This document shows positions 54,236 to 63,581 of a stretch of 64,000 bases of DNA, in pieces. Origin of the DNA: an uncultured Clostridium sp. (GTDB lineage: Bacteria; Bacillota; Clostridia; Clostridiales; Clostridiaceae). The first letter of the stretch is position 1; each line of letters starts with the position of its first letter. A program made the translations under genes and the position numbers. The DNA lies in assembly GCA_900539375.1 (NCBI GenBank), contig UQBY01000002.1, positions 62,001-126,000 on the forward strand, read 5' to 3'. Under the pieces are notes generated by a model. The model was not told the origin of the DNA. It worked only from the letters and a program-made list of their open reading frames with translations, and did no database searches.

Positions 54236-55453
54236 ATGAGAAAGCCAGAAATTTTGGCACCAGCAGGAAATTTAGAAAAATTAAAAACAGCTATAGATTA
54301 TGGTGCAGATGCAGTTTATTTAGGAGGAAGTAAACTTAATTTAAGAGCTTTTGCTGATAACTTTACTAATGAAGAAATGGCAGAAGGTGTTAAATATGCC
54401 CATGATAGAGGAAGAAAAGTTTATGTAACTATGAATGTATATCCTCATAATAGTGATTTAATAGGAATAGAAGATTATTTAAGAGAACTTTATAAATTAA
54501 ATGTAGATGCTATTTTAGTTGCAGACCCATCAATACTTGTAATAGCAAAGGAAGTTGTTCCAAATTTAGAAATACATTTAAGTACTCAAGCTAATAATGT
54601 AAATTGGAAATCTGCAAAGTTTTGGTATGACCAAGGCATAAAAAGAATAGTTTTAGCTAGAGAATTATCATTAAAAGAAATAAAAGAATGTCATGATAAT
54701 CTTCCAGAAGAATGTGATTTAGAAGCTTTTGTACATGGTTCTATGTGTATGAGCTATTCAGGAAGGTGCCTTTTATCTAATTACATGACAGGTAGAGATG
54801 CAAATAGAGGAGCTTGTGCCCAACCTTGTAGATATAAATATTATTTAGTTGAAGAAAAAAGACCTGGAGAATATTACCCAATTATGGAAGATGATAAGGG
54901 TACTTACATAATGAATTCAAAGGATTTATGTATGATAGAACATATAGATGATGTTATAAATGCAGGAGTTTATTCTTTAAAGATAGAAGGAAGAATGAAA
55001 AGTCCTTATTATGTAGCAGCAGTTGTAAAGGTCTATAGACAGGCAGTAGATGAATATATGAAAGACCCAGAAAATTATAAAGCTAAGCCAGAGTGGATGG
55101 AAAGCTTAATGAAGGTAAGTCATAGACGTTATCATACAGGATTTTATTATGGCAAGTCAGAAACTCAAATATTTGATTCATCATCTTATATAAGAAATGC
55201 AGATATTGTTGGAGTTGTAAGAGAATATGATGAAAATACAAAAATAGCAACAATTGAACAAAGAAATAAAGTCTTTGAAGGAGATGTTGTTGAGGTATTA
55301 AGACCAGAGGGTTCACCATTTAATGTTACTTTAAAAGATATGAGAGAAAATTCAGGAGAAAAAATAGAAAATGCCCCTAGAGCTCAAATGCTATTTAAAG
55401 TTCAAGTGGAAACTCCATTAAAACCAAAAGATATGTTAATAAAAGAAAAATAA
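54236..55453 (+). CDS. trhP: U32-family tRNA hydroxylation protein TrhP
   Basis: A 405-residue peptidase U32 family member. These proteins are now known to hydroxylate U34 of tRNA using prephenate and an iron-sulfur cluster, rather than acting as peptidases. Visible features are ILAPAGNLEKLKTAIDYGADAVYLGG, the cysteine set in HGSMCMSYSGRC and RGACAQPCRYKY, and LKIEGRMKSPYYVA. It pairs with trmR (next step in mo5U synthesis). The 3' flank carries a hairpin that contains the ribosome site of the next gene. Confidence 0.9.
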   Translation: MRKPEILAPAGNLEKLKTAIDYGADAVYLGGSKLNLRAFADNFTNEEMAEGVKYAHDRGRKVYVTMNVYPHNSDLIGIEDYLRELYKLNVDAILVADPSILVIAKEVVPNLEIHLSTQANNVNWKSAKFWYDQGIKRIVLARELSLKEIKECHDNLPEECDLEAFVHGSMCMSYSGRCLLSNYMTGRDANRGACAQPCRYKYYLVEEKRPGEYYPIMEDDKGTYIMNSKDLCMIEHIDDVINAGVYSLKIEGRMKSPYYVAAVVKVYRQAVDEYMKDPENYKAKPEWMESLMKVSHRRYHTGFYYGKSETQIFDSSSYIRNADIVGVVREYDENTKIATIEQRNKVFEGDVVEVLRPEGSPFNVTLKDMRENSGEKIENAPRAQMLFKVQVETPLKPKDMLIKEK

Positions 55454-55462
55454 AATTTGAAT

Positions 55463-55510
55463 AAAACACTTCCATTTTGTTAATAATTCAATAAAGTGGA
55501 GGTGTTTTTT
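55463..55510 (+). terminator. terminator hairpin that contains the next gene's ribosome site
   Basis: Arms 55463-55474 and 55497-55508 pair over 12 bp (one G-U) with a 22-base loop and a T6 run at 55505-55510. The 3' arm includes GGAGG (55498-55502), the only ribosome site for the downstream PBP gene. It can thus end trhP transcripts and mask translation initiation. Confidence 0.65.
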
Positions 55511-57112
55511 ATTATTAGGTATAAAAATAAAAAAAGAACTATTCAAATATTGGCATTTTTTCTTACAATCTTAATTTTATTAGGAGTTAGATTAGTTTTT
55601 TTACAGCTATATCCTACAGAAAAAGTAGTAGCACAATATGAAAATCATCAAAGTGAACAAATATCAGATTCAAAATATGAAATTTTAGATACAAATGGAA
55701 ATAGCTTAATGAAATACAATAATAAATATGTTTTAGTAATAGATTCAAAGCCTTTTAGTTTAAATAATTATGAGGAAACTTTAAAAGATTTAATGGCTTT
55801 AAATTTTATTATGAAAGGAGAAGATGATAAATTTAATTTTACTGATATTATGAAATCTAATGGAAAGGTATATTACAAAATATCAGAAGATACTTATAAA
55901 AAAATTAATTCATTAAAAGATATTAAAGGTATATATACCTATGTATATAGTGAAGTAGATAGAAAAAAAGCTTGGATGGTAAGTAGTTTTCTTTCAAAAA
56001 TAGAAAGTAATGAAACAGAAAATACACTTCTTTGGAAGATAGATAAATATGTAGAAAATAATAAACTTCCTATGGAAGAATTTTACCTTGATAATAAAGG
56101 AATATATAGTGAAAATAAAATTAATATTAGTGAGGAAAATAAAAATATAAAACTTACAATAAACAAGGATTTTGAGGAAAAGGTTGGTGAAGTATTAAAA
56201 AAAGAAGAATATGAAGAGTTAGATAATGTAGCTGTAATGATAATGGAAGCAGAAAATGGAAAAATTAGAACTATGGTTCAAAAAGATGAAAGTGAAGCAA
56301 ATTTAAATTTAGCTATAGAAGGAATAGGATATGAACCAGGTTCAATATATAAACTTATTACTTTAGGAGCAGCTTTAGATAAAGGAGTAATAACTTTAGA
56401 AAATACTTTTAGTTGTAATTCACAAATATGTGCAAAAAATAATTGTCATGGATTTTTAACAGTAGAAGAAGCTTTAGTAAAGTCTTGTAATGATGTATTT
56501 GGTAAGGTAGGAAATTTAGTTGGATATGAAACCTTAATGGAATATTCAGAAAAACAGGGCTTATTTAATAGAATATTAAATCTTCAAGGTGATGGAATAA
56601 ATGAATCTAAAGGGGTAAAGCCTACTATAGAAGCTGGTATGAATAATATATCTATAGGACAATGTTTTAATGTAACACCTATACAAATGTTAGGAGCTAT
56701 TAATACAATAACTAATAATGGAGTATATGTAAAACCTTATTTAATTGAAAGTATATTAGACAAAGATAACAATATAGTAGAGGAATTTTCCTCTGAAGGC
56801 GTAAAAGTATACAATCAAATAACAACAAGTCTTTTAAAAAAATCAATGAAAGCTGTAGTTGAAAGAGGAACTGGAAAAAAAGCAATGGTAGAAGGCATTG
56901 ATATAGGAGGAAAAACAGGTTCTGCAACCTCTGGAACTAATAGTGGAACTCATGGATGGTTTGTTGGATATTTTAATATAAATGAAAAATATTATACAAT
57001 GATTGTTTTTGTGCCTAATATACAAAGTAATAAAGAAAATGGAGAAGAACTTGGAGGGGGTAGTACTGCAGCTCCAATTTTTAAAGATATAGTTAAAAAA
57101 TTAGCATATTAA
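55496..57112 (+). CDS. class B penicillin-binding protein (no PASTA)
   Basis: A transpeptidase of about 535 residues with one N-terminal membrane helix and motifs (numbered from GTG 55496) SIYK at 283-286, SCN at 330-332 and KTG at 473-475. It lacks the PASTA domains of the dcw-cluster PBP. Being next to sigK, a sporulation role is possible but unproven. The start is unclear: GTG 55496 and GTG 55502 overlap the ribosome site GGAGG (55498-55502), whereas the correctly spaced codons are ATT at 55511 or 55514, the latter giving an N-terminus like (M)RYKNKKRTIQ. An unusual AUU start is therefore possible. Confidence 0.85.
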   Translation: MEVFFIIRYKNKKRTIQILAFFLTILILLGVRLVFLQLYPTEKVVAQYENHQSEQISDSKYEILDTNGNSLMKYNNKYVLVIDSKPFSLNNYEETLKDLMALNFIMKGEDDKFNFTDIMKSNGKVYYKISEDTYKKINSLKDIKGIYTYVYSEVDRKKAWMVSSFLSKIESNETENTLLWKIDKYVENNKLPMEEFYLDNKGIYSENKINISEENKNIKLTINKDFEEKVGEVLKKEEYEELDNVAVMIMEAENGKIRTMVQKDESEANLNLAIEGIGYEPGSIYKLITLGAALDKGVITLENTFSCNSQICAKNNCHGFLTVEEALVKSCNDVFGKVGNLVGYETLMEYSEKQGLFNRILNLQGDGINESKGVKPTIEAGMNNISIGQCFNVTPIQMLGAINTITNNGVYVKPYLIESILDKDNNIVEEFSSEGVKVYNQITTSLLKKSMKAVVERGTGKKAMVEGIDIGGKTGSATSGTNSGTHGWFVGYFNINEKYYTMIVFVPNIQSNKENGEELGGGSTAAPIFKDIVKKLAY

Positions 57113-57172
57113 TATTAATAAATCCCTTATTTCTTGAATAGTATAGTATTAAGCACTGCTAGGAGGAGCAAG

Positions 57173-57871
57173 GTGTTTTTATTAACAAATTTCTTAGAGA
57201 TTATATCAAACACAATTTTATTATCAGGATATATTTCTGGTAATAATATATTTCCATTACCATTAGATGAAGAGGAAGAAAAATTTTATTTAGAGAAATT
57301 AAAGGAAGGAGATAAAGAAGCAAAGAAAGTACTTATAGAAAGAAATCTTCGCTTAGTAGCTCATATTGTAAAAAAATATTCATTTCCTAATAAGGATGTG
57401 GATGAATTAATTTCAATAGGAACAGTTGGACTTATTAAAGCAATAGATTCTTTTAATTGTTCTAAAGGCACAAGACTTGCCACATATGCCTCTAGATGTA
57501 TTGAAAATGAAATATTAATGTTATTTAGAAATAATAAAAAACAAAGAAATGAAGTATATTTACAAGAACCTATAGGCGTGGATAAAGAAGGAAACGAAAT
57601 TTGTTTAATTGATGTTTTAAGTAGTGAAAAAGATTCTGTAATAGATAAAGTAGAAAGTAAATTAGAAATAAAATCTCTATATAAAAAAATGCAAGAGGTT
57701 TTAACAGAAAGGGAATATAACATAATTATAATGAGATATGGTTTAGATGATGGAAGAAATAGAACTCAAAGAGAAATTGCAGGTCTTTTAAATATATCAA
57801 GGTCATATGTTTCAAGAATAGAGAAAAAGGCATTAAAAAAATTAAAAAAGTCACTTAGTAATAATAGTTAA
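57173..57871 (+). CDS. sigK: sporulation sigma factor SigK, uninterrupted
   Basis: A 232-residue late mother-cell sigma factor. An N-terminal hydrophobic pro-sequence (MFLLTNFLEIISNTILLSGY) precedes FPLPLDEEEEKFYL, aligning with Bacillus pro-SigK. Region 2 is RNLRLVAHIVKKY ... DELISIGTVGLIKAIDSF ... [13 protein letters not shown] and region 4 is TQREIAGLLNISRSYVSRIEKKALKKL. The gene is whole, with no skin element. GTG 57173 follows AGGAGGAG at about seven bases; an upstream in-frame start at 57134 lacks a site. SigE is the closest paralogue but has a different pro-sequence. Confidence 0.92.
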   Translation: MFLLTNFLEIISNTILLSGYISGNNIFPLPLDEEEEKFYLEKLKEGDKEAKKVLIERNLRLVAHIVKKYSFPNKDVDELISIGTVGLIKAIDSFNCSKGTRLATYASRCIENEILMLFRNNKKQRNEVYLQEPIGVDKEGNEICLIDVLSSEKDSVIDKVESKLEIKSLYKKMQEVLTEREYNIIIMRYGLDDGRNRTQREIAGLLNISRSYVSRIEKKALKKLKKSLSNNS

Positions 57872-58029
57872 AATTAGTTTTTAAAGAATTTTAAAGCTAT
57901 TTAATAAATAAAGCATATTATGTATAGAATTGTAATATTAAATGTGATAAAATAGAATTCAAGGAAATATTTTTATACAATAAGTAAAGGAATACATTAG
58001 CTTTATATAAAAATTTAGGAGGAAAAGTG

Positions 58030-59088
58030 ATGTACGTATTAAATGAATTATTAACAAAAACAAATGAACTATTTGGCTCAGACGTTCATATCACAGTAGG
58101 TTTACCACCAATGGTAAGATTACATGGACAATTAACACCATTAGGAGAAGAACCATTAACAGCAGCAGATACTGAAGGTTTTGCAAAAGAAATTCTTGGA
58201 GCAACTAAATTCAAAGAATATTGTGAAATAGGTGAATATGATATAGCATATGCAATACCAGGGGTTGCCAGATTCAGAGTTAACCTTTATAAGGATAGAG
58301 GAACTCATGCTATAGCATTAAGATTAATTACTGAAGGAGTACCAACATTAGATGGATTAAGACACCCTTCAATATTAAAAGATTTAACAAAAAAGAGAAG
58401 AGGACTTGTACTTGTTACAGGACCAACAGGTAGTGGTAAATCTACAACTCTTGCCGCTATGATAGATGAAATAAATTCAAATAGAAGTGAACATATTATA
58501 ACTCTTGAAGACCCAATAGAATATTTACACCAACATAAAAAATCTATAGTAAACCAAAGAGAAGTTGGAAGTGATACTCAAAGCTTTAATAATGCATTAA
58601 GAGCAATACTAAGAGAAGACCCAGATGTTATTCTAATTGGAGAAATGAGAGACTTTGAAACTATACAAATAGCCCTTACAGCAGCAGAAACTGGACACTT
58701 AGTATTTTCAACTCTTCATACTATTGGTGCAGATAAAACAATCGATAGAGTTATTGACGTATTCCCACCACATCAACAACAACAAATAAGAGTACAGTTA
58801 GCTGGTGTTTTACAAGGAATAATATCTCAACAATTAATGCCTACAGCTGATAATAAATCAAGAGTTGCAGCTCTTGAGATAATGACAATAACACCTGCAA
58901 TACAAAACCTTGTAAGAGAAGGTAAGAGCCATCAAATTATATCTTCAATTCAAACTGGTGCAAAATATGGAATGAAAACAATGGACATGGCTCTAGCTGA
59001 TTTATATAAGCAAAGAAAGATTACTAAAGAAACAGCACTTCAATATGCTGTAGATAAAGAAGTTTTAAAGAGAATGATGATTATGTAA
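58030..59088 (+). CDS. pilT: type IV pilus retraction ATPase PilT
   Basis: A 352-residue hexameric secretion ATPase that powers pilus retraction. Walker A GPTGSGKST is at 131-139, the Asp box is TLEDPIEY, Walker B is DPDVILIGEMRD, the His box is TGHLVFSTLHT, and the PilT-specific AIRNLIRE-like motif is AIQNLVREGKS. Other pilus genes are not in this window; the neighbour is ftsA. ATG 58030 follows AGGAGG (a GTG directly before it, at 58027, is less well spaced). The codon pattern is unremarkable for the region. Confidence 0.94.
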   Translation: MYVLNELLTKTNELFGSDVHITVGLPPMVRLHGQLTPLGEEPLTAADTEGFAKEILGATKFKEYCEIGEYDIAYAIPGVARFRVNLYKDRGTHAIALRLITEGVPTLDGLRHPSILKDLTKKRRGLVLVTGPTGSGKSTTLAAMIDEINSNRSEHIITLEDPIEYLHQHKKSIVNQREVGSDTQSFNNALRAILREDPDVILIGEMRDFETIQIALTAAETGHLVFSTLHTIGADKTIDRVIDVFPPHQQQQIRVQLAGVLQGIISQQLMPTADNKSRVAALEIMTITPAIQNLVREGKSHQIISSIQTGAKYGMKTMDMALADLYKQRKITKETALQYAVDKEVLKRMMIM

Positions 59089-59131
59089 AAAAATCTTATA
59101 AAATTGTAGCCTAAAGCTATAAAAAGGAAGT

Positions 59132-59171
59132 ATAATAAAGGAGAGATGTAAAAGCATTTCTCTTTTATTAT
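59132..59171 (+). other. 17-bp hairpin in the pilT-ftsA gap
   Basis: Arms 59132-59148 and 59155-59171 pair over 17 bp (two G-U) with a six-base loop. The 3' arm has a T4 stretch inside but is followed by TATGAAAA, so terminator strength is doubtful. It may be the end of pilT mRNA or a 5' stabiliser for ftsA-ftsZ. Confidence 0.6.
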
Positions 59172-59208
59172 TATGAAAATAAAGTATTGAGGAGTGGAGA
59201 CGAAAGAG

Positions 59209-60486
59209 ATGCAAGATGTATTAATAACAGTAGTTGATTTTGGAAGTAAAAAACTTTCGGCTTCTTTAGGAAAAGGGACAGGAACAGAAGTAGAAATAGT
59301 TGCAAGTCAAAATGTTCCATCCAAAGGAGGAATAAAAAAAGGAATAGTTGAAGATATAGATATTTGTAAAGAATCACTAGGAGAAGTATTAAAAAAATTA
59401 GAATGGTTATCTGGTGAAAAAATAGAGGAAATCTATGTAGGAATATCATCTAAAAACCTTAGAGTTACTGAAAGCGATGGAGAGATTTACCTTGAAAAAG
59501 GTGAAGTAAGAGAAATAGATAAAAAAGATGTTATAGAAGATGCTAAGAAAAAAGTTTCATTAGCAGATGGGGAAGAAATTGTAGATGTTCTAGTTAATTT
59601 TTATACTTTAGATGGAAGAATAATAGATAAAGATATAAATGGCCTTGAAGGAAGAGATTTAAGAGTAAACATAACATTTATTTTAGGTTATAAAAAAGAA
59701 TTAAATAAATATAAAGAGATAGTTAAAGAAGCTAATTATAAGTTAAAGGGCTTTGTAGTAAACATTGTAAGTGGAAAAAATGTATTTTTATATGAAGATA
59801 AATCAATGGGAATGCATGCATTAGTAGATGTAGGAGCTGAGATAACAGATATAGCTATTTTTAATAATGGAATACTAAAATACATATCTTCAGTACCATT
59901 AGGAGGAGAAAATATTACTAAAGACCTTTCTATTTGTGGAAAATATTCATTAGTAGAAGCAGAAAACTTAAAAAATATTTATAGTAAAAATTATGAAAGT
60001 ATGTATAATGATAAAACTACAGATGATGTAATAGAGGTTGGAAGTACAAAGGTTTCAAAAGAATTATTTTATGGAGTAACACAAGCTAGGTTAGAAGAAA
60101 TTATAAAATATATTAACTTAGAACTAAAAAAGACTTCCTTTTATGAGGGAATTTGTAGTATAATTATCTATGGAGATGGACTAGTTAACTATGAAAACAT
60201 TGTATCAATTGTAGACAATACTATTGAGAAAAAATTTAAAGTTGTAACTAAGACAGAACTTGGTATGAAAAACTTAGCAGATATTTCTTCTTTAGCAGAT
60301 GTTAAAGAAGTGTATGATAGATTAAGTTTAATTGATGAAGAAAAGATAGAAATAGAAAAATCTAAAGAAGAATTTAAAAACAGTTATGTTGAAGAAATTA
60401 ATGATGAAAATAAAGAATATGAAGATGATGAAAAACCAAAGGGATTTATTGAAAAAATTAAGAAGTTCCTAATGGGAAGGTATTAA
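59209..60486 (+). CDS. ftsA: cell division protein FtsA
   Basis: A 425-residue actin-like ATPase that tethers FtsZ to the membrane. The phosphate-1 segment is [18 protein letters not shown], the SHS2/1C region includes [16 protein letters not shown], phosphate-2 is [15 protein letters not shown], and the C-terminal amphipathic helix is [15 protein letters not shown] chose ATG 59209; the in-frame GTG at 59194 lies in the GAGGAGTGGAG ribosome region. It is immediately upstream of ftsZ (13 bases), as expected, but far from divIB and the DUF881 genes that usually precede it. Confidence 0.92.
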   Translation: MQDVLITVVDFGSKKLSASLGKGTGTEVEIVASQNVPSKGGIKKGIVEDIDICKESLGEVLKKLEWLSGEKIEEIYVGISSKNLRVTESDGEIYLEKGEVREIDKKDVIEDAKKKVSLADGEEIVDVLVNFYTLDGRIIDKDINGLEGRDLRVNITFILGYKKELNKYKEIVKEANYKLKGFVVNIVSGKNVFLYEDKSMGMHALVDVGAEITDIAIFNNGILKYISSVPLGGENITKDLSICGKYSLVEAENLKNIYSKNYESMYNDKTTDDVIEVGSTKVSKELFYGVTQARLEEIIKYINLELKKTSFYEGICSIIIYGDGLVNYENIVSIVDNTIEKKFKVVTKTELGMKNLADISSLADVKEVYDRLSLIDEEKIEIEKSKEEFKNSYVEEINDENKEYEDDEKPKGFIEKIKKFLMGRY

Positions 60487-60499
60487 AGGAGGAGTTATT

Positions 60500-61642
60500 T
60501 TGTTAGATTTTGAAGTTGATATGCAGGAATTAACTAACATAAAAGTTATAGGATGCGGCGGCGGCGGAAGCAATGCTGTTAATAGAATGATAGTAGAAGG
60601 TTTAAAAAATGTTGAATTTATTGCTATAAATACAGATAAACAAGCCTTAATGCTTTCACATGCGGATCAAAAAATACAAATTGGTGAAAAATTAACTAAA
60701 GGACTTGGAGCAGGAGCTAATCCAGAAATTGGTCAAAAGGCTGCTGAAGAAAGTAGAGAAGAGATAACAGCTGCAATAAAGGGAGCAAATATGGTCTTTA
60801 TTACTGCAGGAATGGGTGGAGGAACAGGAACTGGTGCAGCACCAGTTGTTGCTGAAATTGCTAAATCTTTAGAAATTTTAACAGTAGGTGTAGTAACAAA
60901 ACCGTTCCCATTTGAAGGTAAGAGAAGAATGAGATATGCTGAAATAGGTATAGCTAATTTAAAAGAAAAGGTAGATACTTTAGTAATAATACCAAATGAA
61001 AGACTATTATCAATGGCAGATAAAAAGACAACTCTTTTAGATTCATTTAAATTAGCAGATGATGTATTAAGACAAGGTGTTCAAGCAATATCAGACCTTA
61101 TTACAATACCAGGTGTAGTTAACGCTGACTTTGCTGATATAAAAGCTGTTATGTTAGATAAAGGTTTAGCACATATGGGAGTTGGATATGGTAAAGGAGA
61201 TACAAGAGCTTCTGACGCTGTAACTCAAGCTATTTCTTCTCCATTATTAGAAACTTCTATAGATGGAGCTACTGGAGTTATATTAAACTTTACAGGTGGT
61301 GCTGATTTAGGAGCATTAGAAGTATATGAAGCAGCAGATGTAGTAAGAGAATCTGCAGACCCAGATGCAAACATAATCTTTGGAGCTGTAATAGATGAAA
61401 ATTTAAAGGATGAAATAAGAATAACTGTTATAGCAACAGGTTTTGAATTTGAAGAAGGAGAAAATTCTCAAGACTTAGGAAGAACAATAGAAAGACCTAA
61501 GAAACAACAACATACAGTAAAAGAAGAATTCCAAAAACCAGTAGTAGAGCCAAAGCATGAAGAAGTAAAATATGAAGAACCTAAGGAAGAAGAACCAGAA
61601 ATAGATATACCAGCTTTCTTAAGAAGATCTAGAAGAAATTAA
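60500..61642 (+). CDS. ftsZ: cell division protein FtsZ
   Basis: A 380-residue tubulin homologue that forms the Z ring. The GTP-binding loop GGGTGTG is at 106-112, preceded by [18 protein letters not shown], and the T7 loop region is [13 protein letters not shown] variable Glu/Lys-rich linker leads to the C-terminal peptide [14 protein letters not shown] that binds FtsA and SepF. The TTG start follows AAGGAGGAG with good spacing. Two strong terminators follow. Confidence 0.97.
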   Translation: MLDFEVDMQELTNIKVIGCGGGGSNAVNRMIVEGLKNVEFIAINTDKQALMLSHADQKIQIGEKLTKGLGAGANPEIGQKAAEESREEITAAIKGANMVFITAGMGGGTGTGAAPVVAEIAKSLEILTVGVVTKPFPFEGKRRMRYAEIGIANLKEKVDTLVIIPNERLLSMADKKTTLLDSFKLADDVLRQGVQAISDLITIPGVVNADFADIKAVMLDKGLAHMGVGYGKGDTRASDAVTQAISSPLLETSIDGATGVILNFTGGADLGALEVYEAADVVRESADPDANIIFGAVIDENLKDEIRITVIATGFEFEEGENSQDLGRTIERPKKQQHTVKEEFQKPVVEPKHEEVKYEEPKEEEPEIDIPAFLRRSRRN

Positions 61643-61657
61643 TATTTAATAAAAGTA

Positions 61658-61684
61658 AAGAGCCGATTTTTTAATCGGCTTTTT
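61658..61684 (+). terminator. first terminator after ftsZ
   Basis: A stem AGCCGATT/AATCGGCT (61661-61668 with 61673-61680), extended by three pairs, with a four-T loop and a T4 tail. Confidence 0.85.
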
Positions 61685-61698
61685 CAAATGATAATTTT

Positions 61699-61757
61699 AG
61701 TGTGAATTATTTATTTTATTTATAGATTAAAAAAATAAATAATTCACACTTTTTTTA
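61699..61757 (+). terminator. second, long AT-rich terminator after ftsZ
   Basis: A 19-bp perfect stem (61699-61717 with 61732-61750), a 14-base loop and a T7 tail. With the first terminator it separates ftsZ from spoIIGA. The rest of 61758-61977 is AT-rich and holds a TATAAT at 61947-61952 but no clear -35. Confidence 0.85.
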
Positions 61758-61915
61758 TTAATTTGATAATTTTATGAATATTTCTAATATTTTGGCAATA
61801 CATAATGAAGAGATATATTTATAAATAGTTTTATTATAAAAAAGTATAGAGTAAAAATGTAGCTTGATGTAGAGAGTTGTAAAATATGAAATAAAAAAAA
61901 TAAATTGCTTATATA

Positions 61916-61952
61916 AGGAAATGACAAAATTTTGAAAAAATATAAGTATAAT
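61916..61952 (+). promoter_or_regulatory. candidate Spo0A-dependent promoter of spoIIGA-sigE
   Basis: A perfect TATAAT (61947-61952) lies 25 bases before spoIIGA. There is no -35 hexamer at normal spacing; instead an ATGACAAAA sequence, a partial match to a reversed Spo0A box, sits where an activator would. An AGGAAAT (61916-61922) with GAAAA 11 bases on also weakly resembles a sigma-H site. Confidence 0.35.
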
Positions 61953-61977
61953 TATTTTTAAAGAGGAGAGATGAAAA

Positions 61978-62778
61978 ATGGAAATTTATTTAGATGTAAT
62001 TCTCTTAGAAAATTTCATTGTAGATATCTTTTTACTCAAAATTACTTCTAAGGCCTTAAGAAAAAAAATTACTTTGAAAAGAGAATTTATAGGAGGTGTG
62101 TTAGCTACATTATATACTTTGGTTATGATTTTTAAAAGTTTAAAAATTTTCACATTAATACCTTTTCAAATAATTGTTCTTTATGAAGTGATAAATATTT
62201 CCTTTAAAGATAGTAATTTTATTTTCAAATTAAAGGCAATGGGAACATATTTAGTAGGGGCTTTTTTATTAAGTGGATTATGTATGATGTTTTCTGTTAA
62301 TGGAAGTTTTAAAAAAATTTCTAATGTTTATGAGATAAAAGATTATTCAATTAAAGGTTTACTTATTTCTGTGATGATAGTATATATGGTTTTTAGTAGA
62401 ATTTTTGAGTATATAAAAGAGAGAGCTTTAATAAATAATTTTACTTATGATATAGAATTTTTTATAGGAAATTCAAAATATGAAATTAAAGGCTTTTTAG
62501 ATACAGGCAATGAACTTAGAGAGCCTATAACAAATTTTCCATGTATTATCGTAGAGGAAAACTTTATAAAAAATGTAAATGAAAAAGAAGTTTATTACAT
62601 TCCATATAAAGCAATAGGTTATGTTGGAGGACTTAAAGGATTTTTAGGAAAGCAAGTGAGGATAAGGCAAGAAAAAGGAGGTGGATGGAAAGAAATAAAT
62701 GCCATTATATGTCCTTGTAAAGAAGTCCTTAGTAAGGAAAGAGATTTCAATGCATTACTTTCAAGAGGTGTCATTTAA
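61978..62778 (+). CDS. spoIIGA: sporulation pro-sigma-E protease SpoIIGA
   Basis: A 266-residue protein with about five N-terminal membrane segments and a C-terminal cytoplasmic aspartic-protease-like domain. The catalytic D175 lies in [11 protein letters not shown] (DTGN motif). SpoIIGA removes the pro-peptide of SigE after a forespore signal (SpoIIR). It starts [20 protein letters not shown], the family signature. GAGGAGAG precedes the ATG, and sigE begins 14 bases after the stop, forming the standard two-gene operon. Confidence 0.95.
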   Translation: MEIYLDVILLENFIVDIFLLKITSKALRKKITLKREFIGGVLATLYTLVMIFKSLKIFTLIPFQIIVLYEVINISFKDSNFIFKLKAMGTYLVGAFLLSGLCMMFSVNGSFKKISNVYEIKDYSIKGLLISVMIVYMVFSRIFEYIKERALINNFTYDIEFFIGNSKYEIKGFLDTGNELREPITNFPCIIVEENFIKNVNEKEVYYIPYKAIGYVGGLKGFLGKQVRIRQEKGGGWKEINAIICPCKEVLSKERDFNALLSRGVI

Positions 62779-62792
62779 GGGAGAGTGAAATT

Positions 62793-63500
62793 ATGTTAAA
62801 TTTAGGGCTTATTTTAAATAAATTAATGGAAAGGTTGAATATACAAGGAAATAGCCTTCATTATGTAGGTGGTAGTGATGTTTTACCACCTCCTTTATCT
62901 AAGGAAGAAGAAGAAAAACTTCTTTTAGAATTACTTAATGGAAATGAGGATATAAGAGGAGTTTTAATAGAAAGAAATTTAAGATTAGTAGTTTATATAG
63001 CAAGAAAATTTGAAAATACAGGAGTATATATTGAAGATTTAGTTTCTGTTGGAACAATAGGGCTTATAAAAGCTGTAAATACCTTTAAGCCTGAGAAGAA
63101 AATAAAACTAGCTACCTATGCTTCTAGATGTATTGAAAATGAGATTTTAATGTATCTAAGAAGAAACAGTAAAATTAAAGCAGAGATATCTTTTTATGAG
63201 CCATTAAATATAGATTGGGATGGAAATGAACTTTTATTATCTGATATATTAGGGACAGAAAATGATATAGTATATAACCTTATTGAAGATGAAGTAGATA
63301 AACAATTATTATTTACAGCCTTAAAAAGTTTAAATGATAGAGAAAAAGAAATTATACAACTTAGATTTGGTCTTAATGGAAGTAGTGAAAAAACTCAAAA
63401 AGAAGTTGCTGATATTTTAGGAATATCACAATCATATATTTCTAGACTAGAAAAGAAAATAATTAATAGATTGAAAAAAGAAATTACTAAAATGACATAA
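62793..63500 (+). CDS. sigE: sporulation sigma factor SigE (pro-form)
   Basis: A 235-residue mother-cell sigma factor. A pro-sequence of about 27 residues (amphipathic, [16 protein letters not shown]) ends before [17 protein letters not shown]. Region 2 is [13 protein letters not shown] ... [18 protein letters not shown] ... [18 protein letters not shown] and region 4 is [30 protein letters not shown]. It is made inactive and cut by SpoIIGA. It is followed by sigG with a forespore promoter in the gap. Confidence 0.95.
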   Translation: MLNLGLILNKLMERLNIQGNSLHYVGGSDVLPPPLSKEEEEKLLLELLNGNEDIRGVLIERNLRLVVYIARKFENTGVYIEDLVSVGTIGLIKAVNTFKPEKKIKLATYASRCIENEILMYLRRNSKIKAEISFYEPLNIDWDGNELLLSDILGTENDIVYNLIEDEVDKQLLFTALKSLNDREKEIIQLRFGLNGSSEKTQKEVADILGISQSYISRLEKKIINRLKKEITKMT

Positions 63501-63510
63501 CTTGTCTTTA

Positions 63511-63540
63511 GTATAAAAGTATAATTCTTCGGAAATAATA
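63511..63540 (+). promoter_or_regulatory. sigma-F-type (and G-like) promoter of sigG
   Basis: GTATA (63511-63515), 15 bases, then GGAAATAATA (63531-63540) match the sigma-F consensus (GYWTA, about N15-16, GGNRANAHTA). The same bases give GTATA-N18-AATAATA, one mismatch from sigma-G. It lies about 40 bases before the sigG start, as expected for forespore-specific sigG. Confidence 0.72.
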
Positions 63541-63581
63541 TAAATGAATTTTGTAATTACTTCCGAAGGGGTTGATGACAT

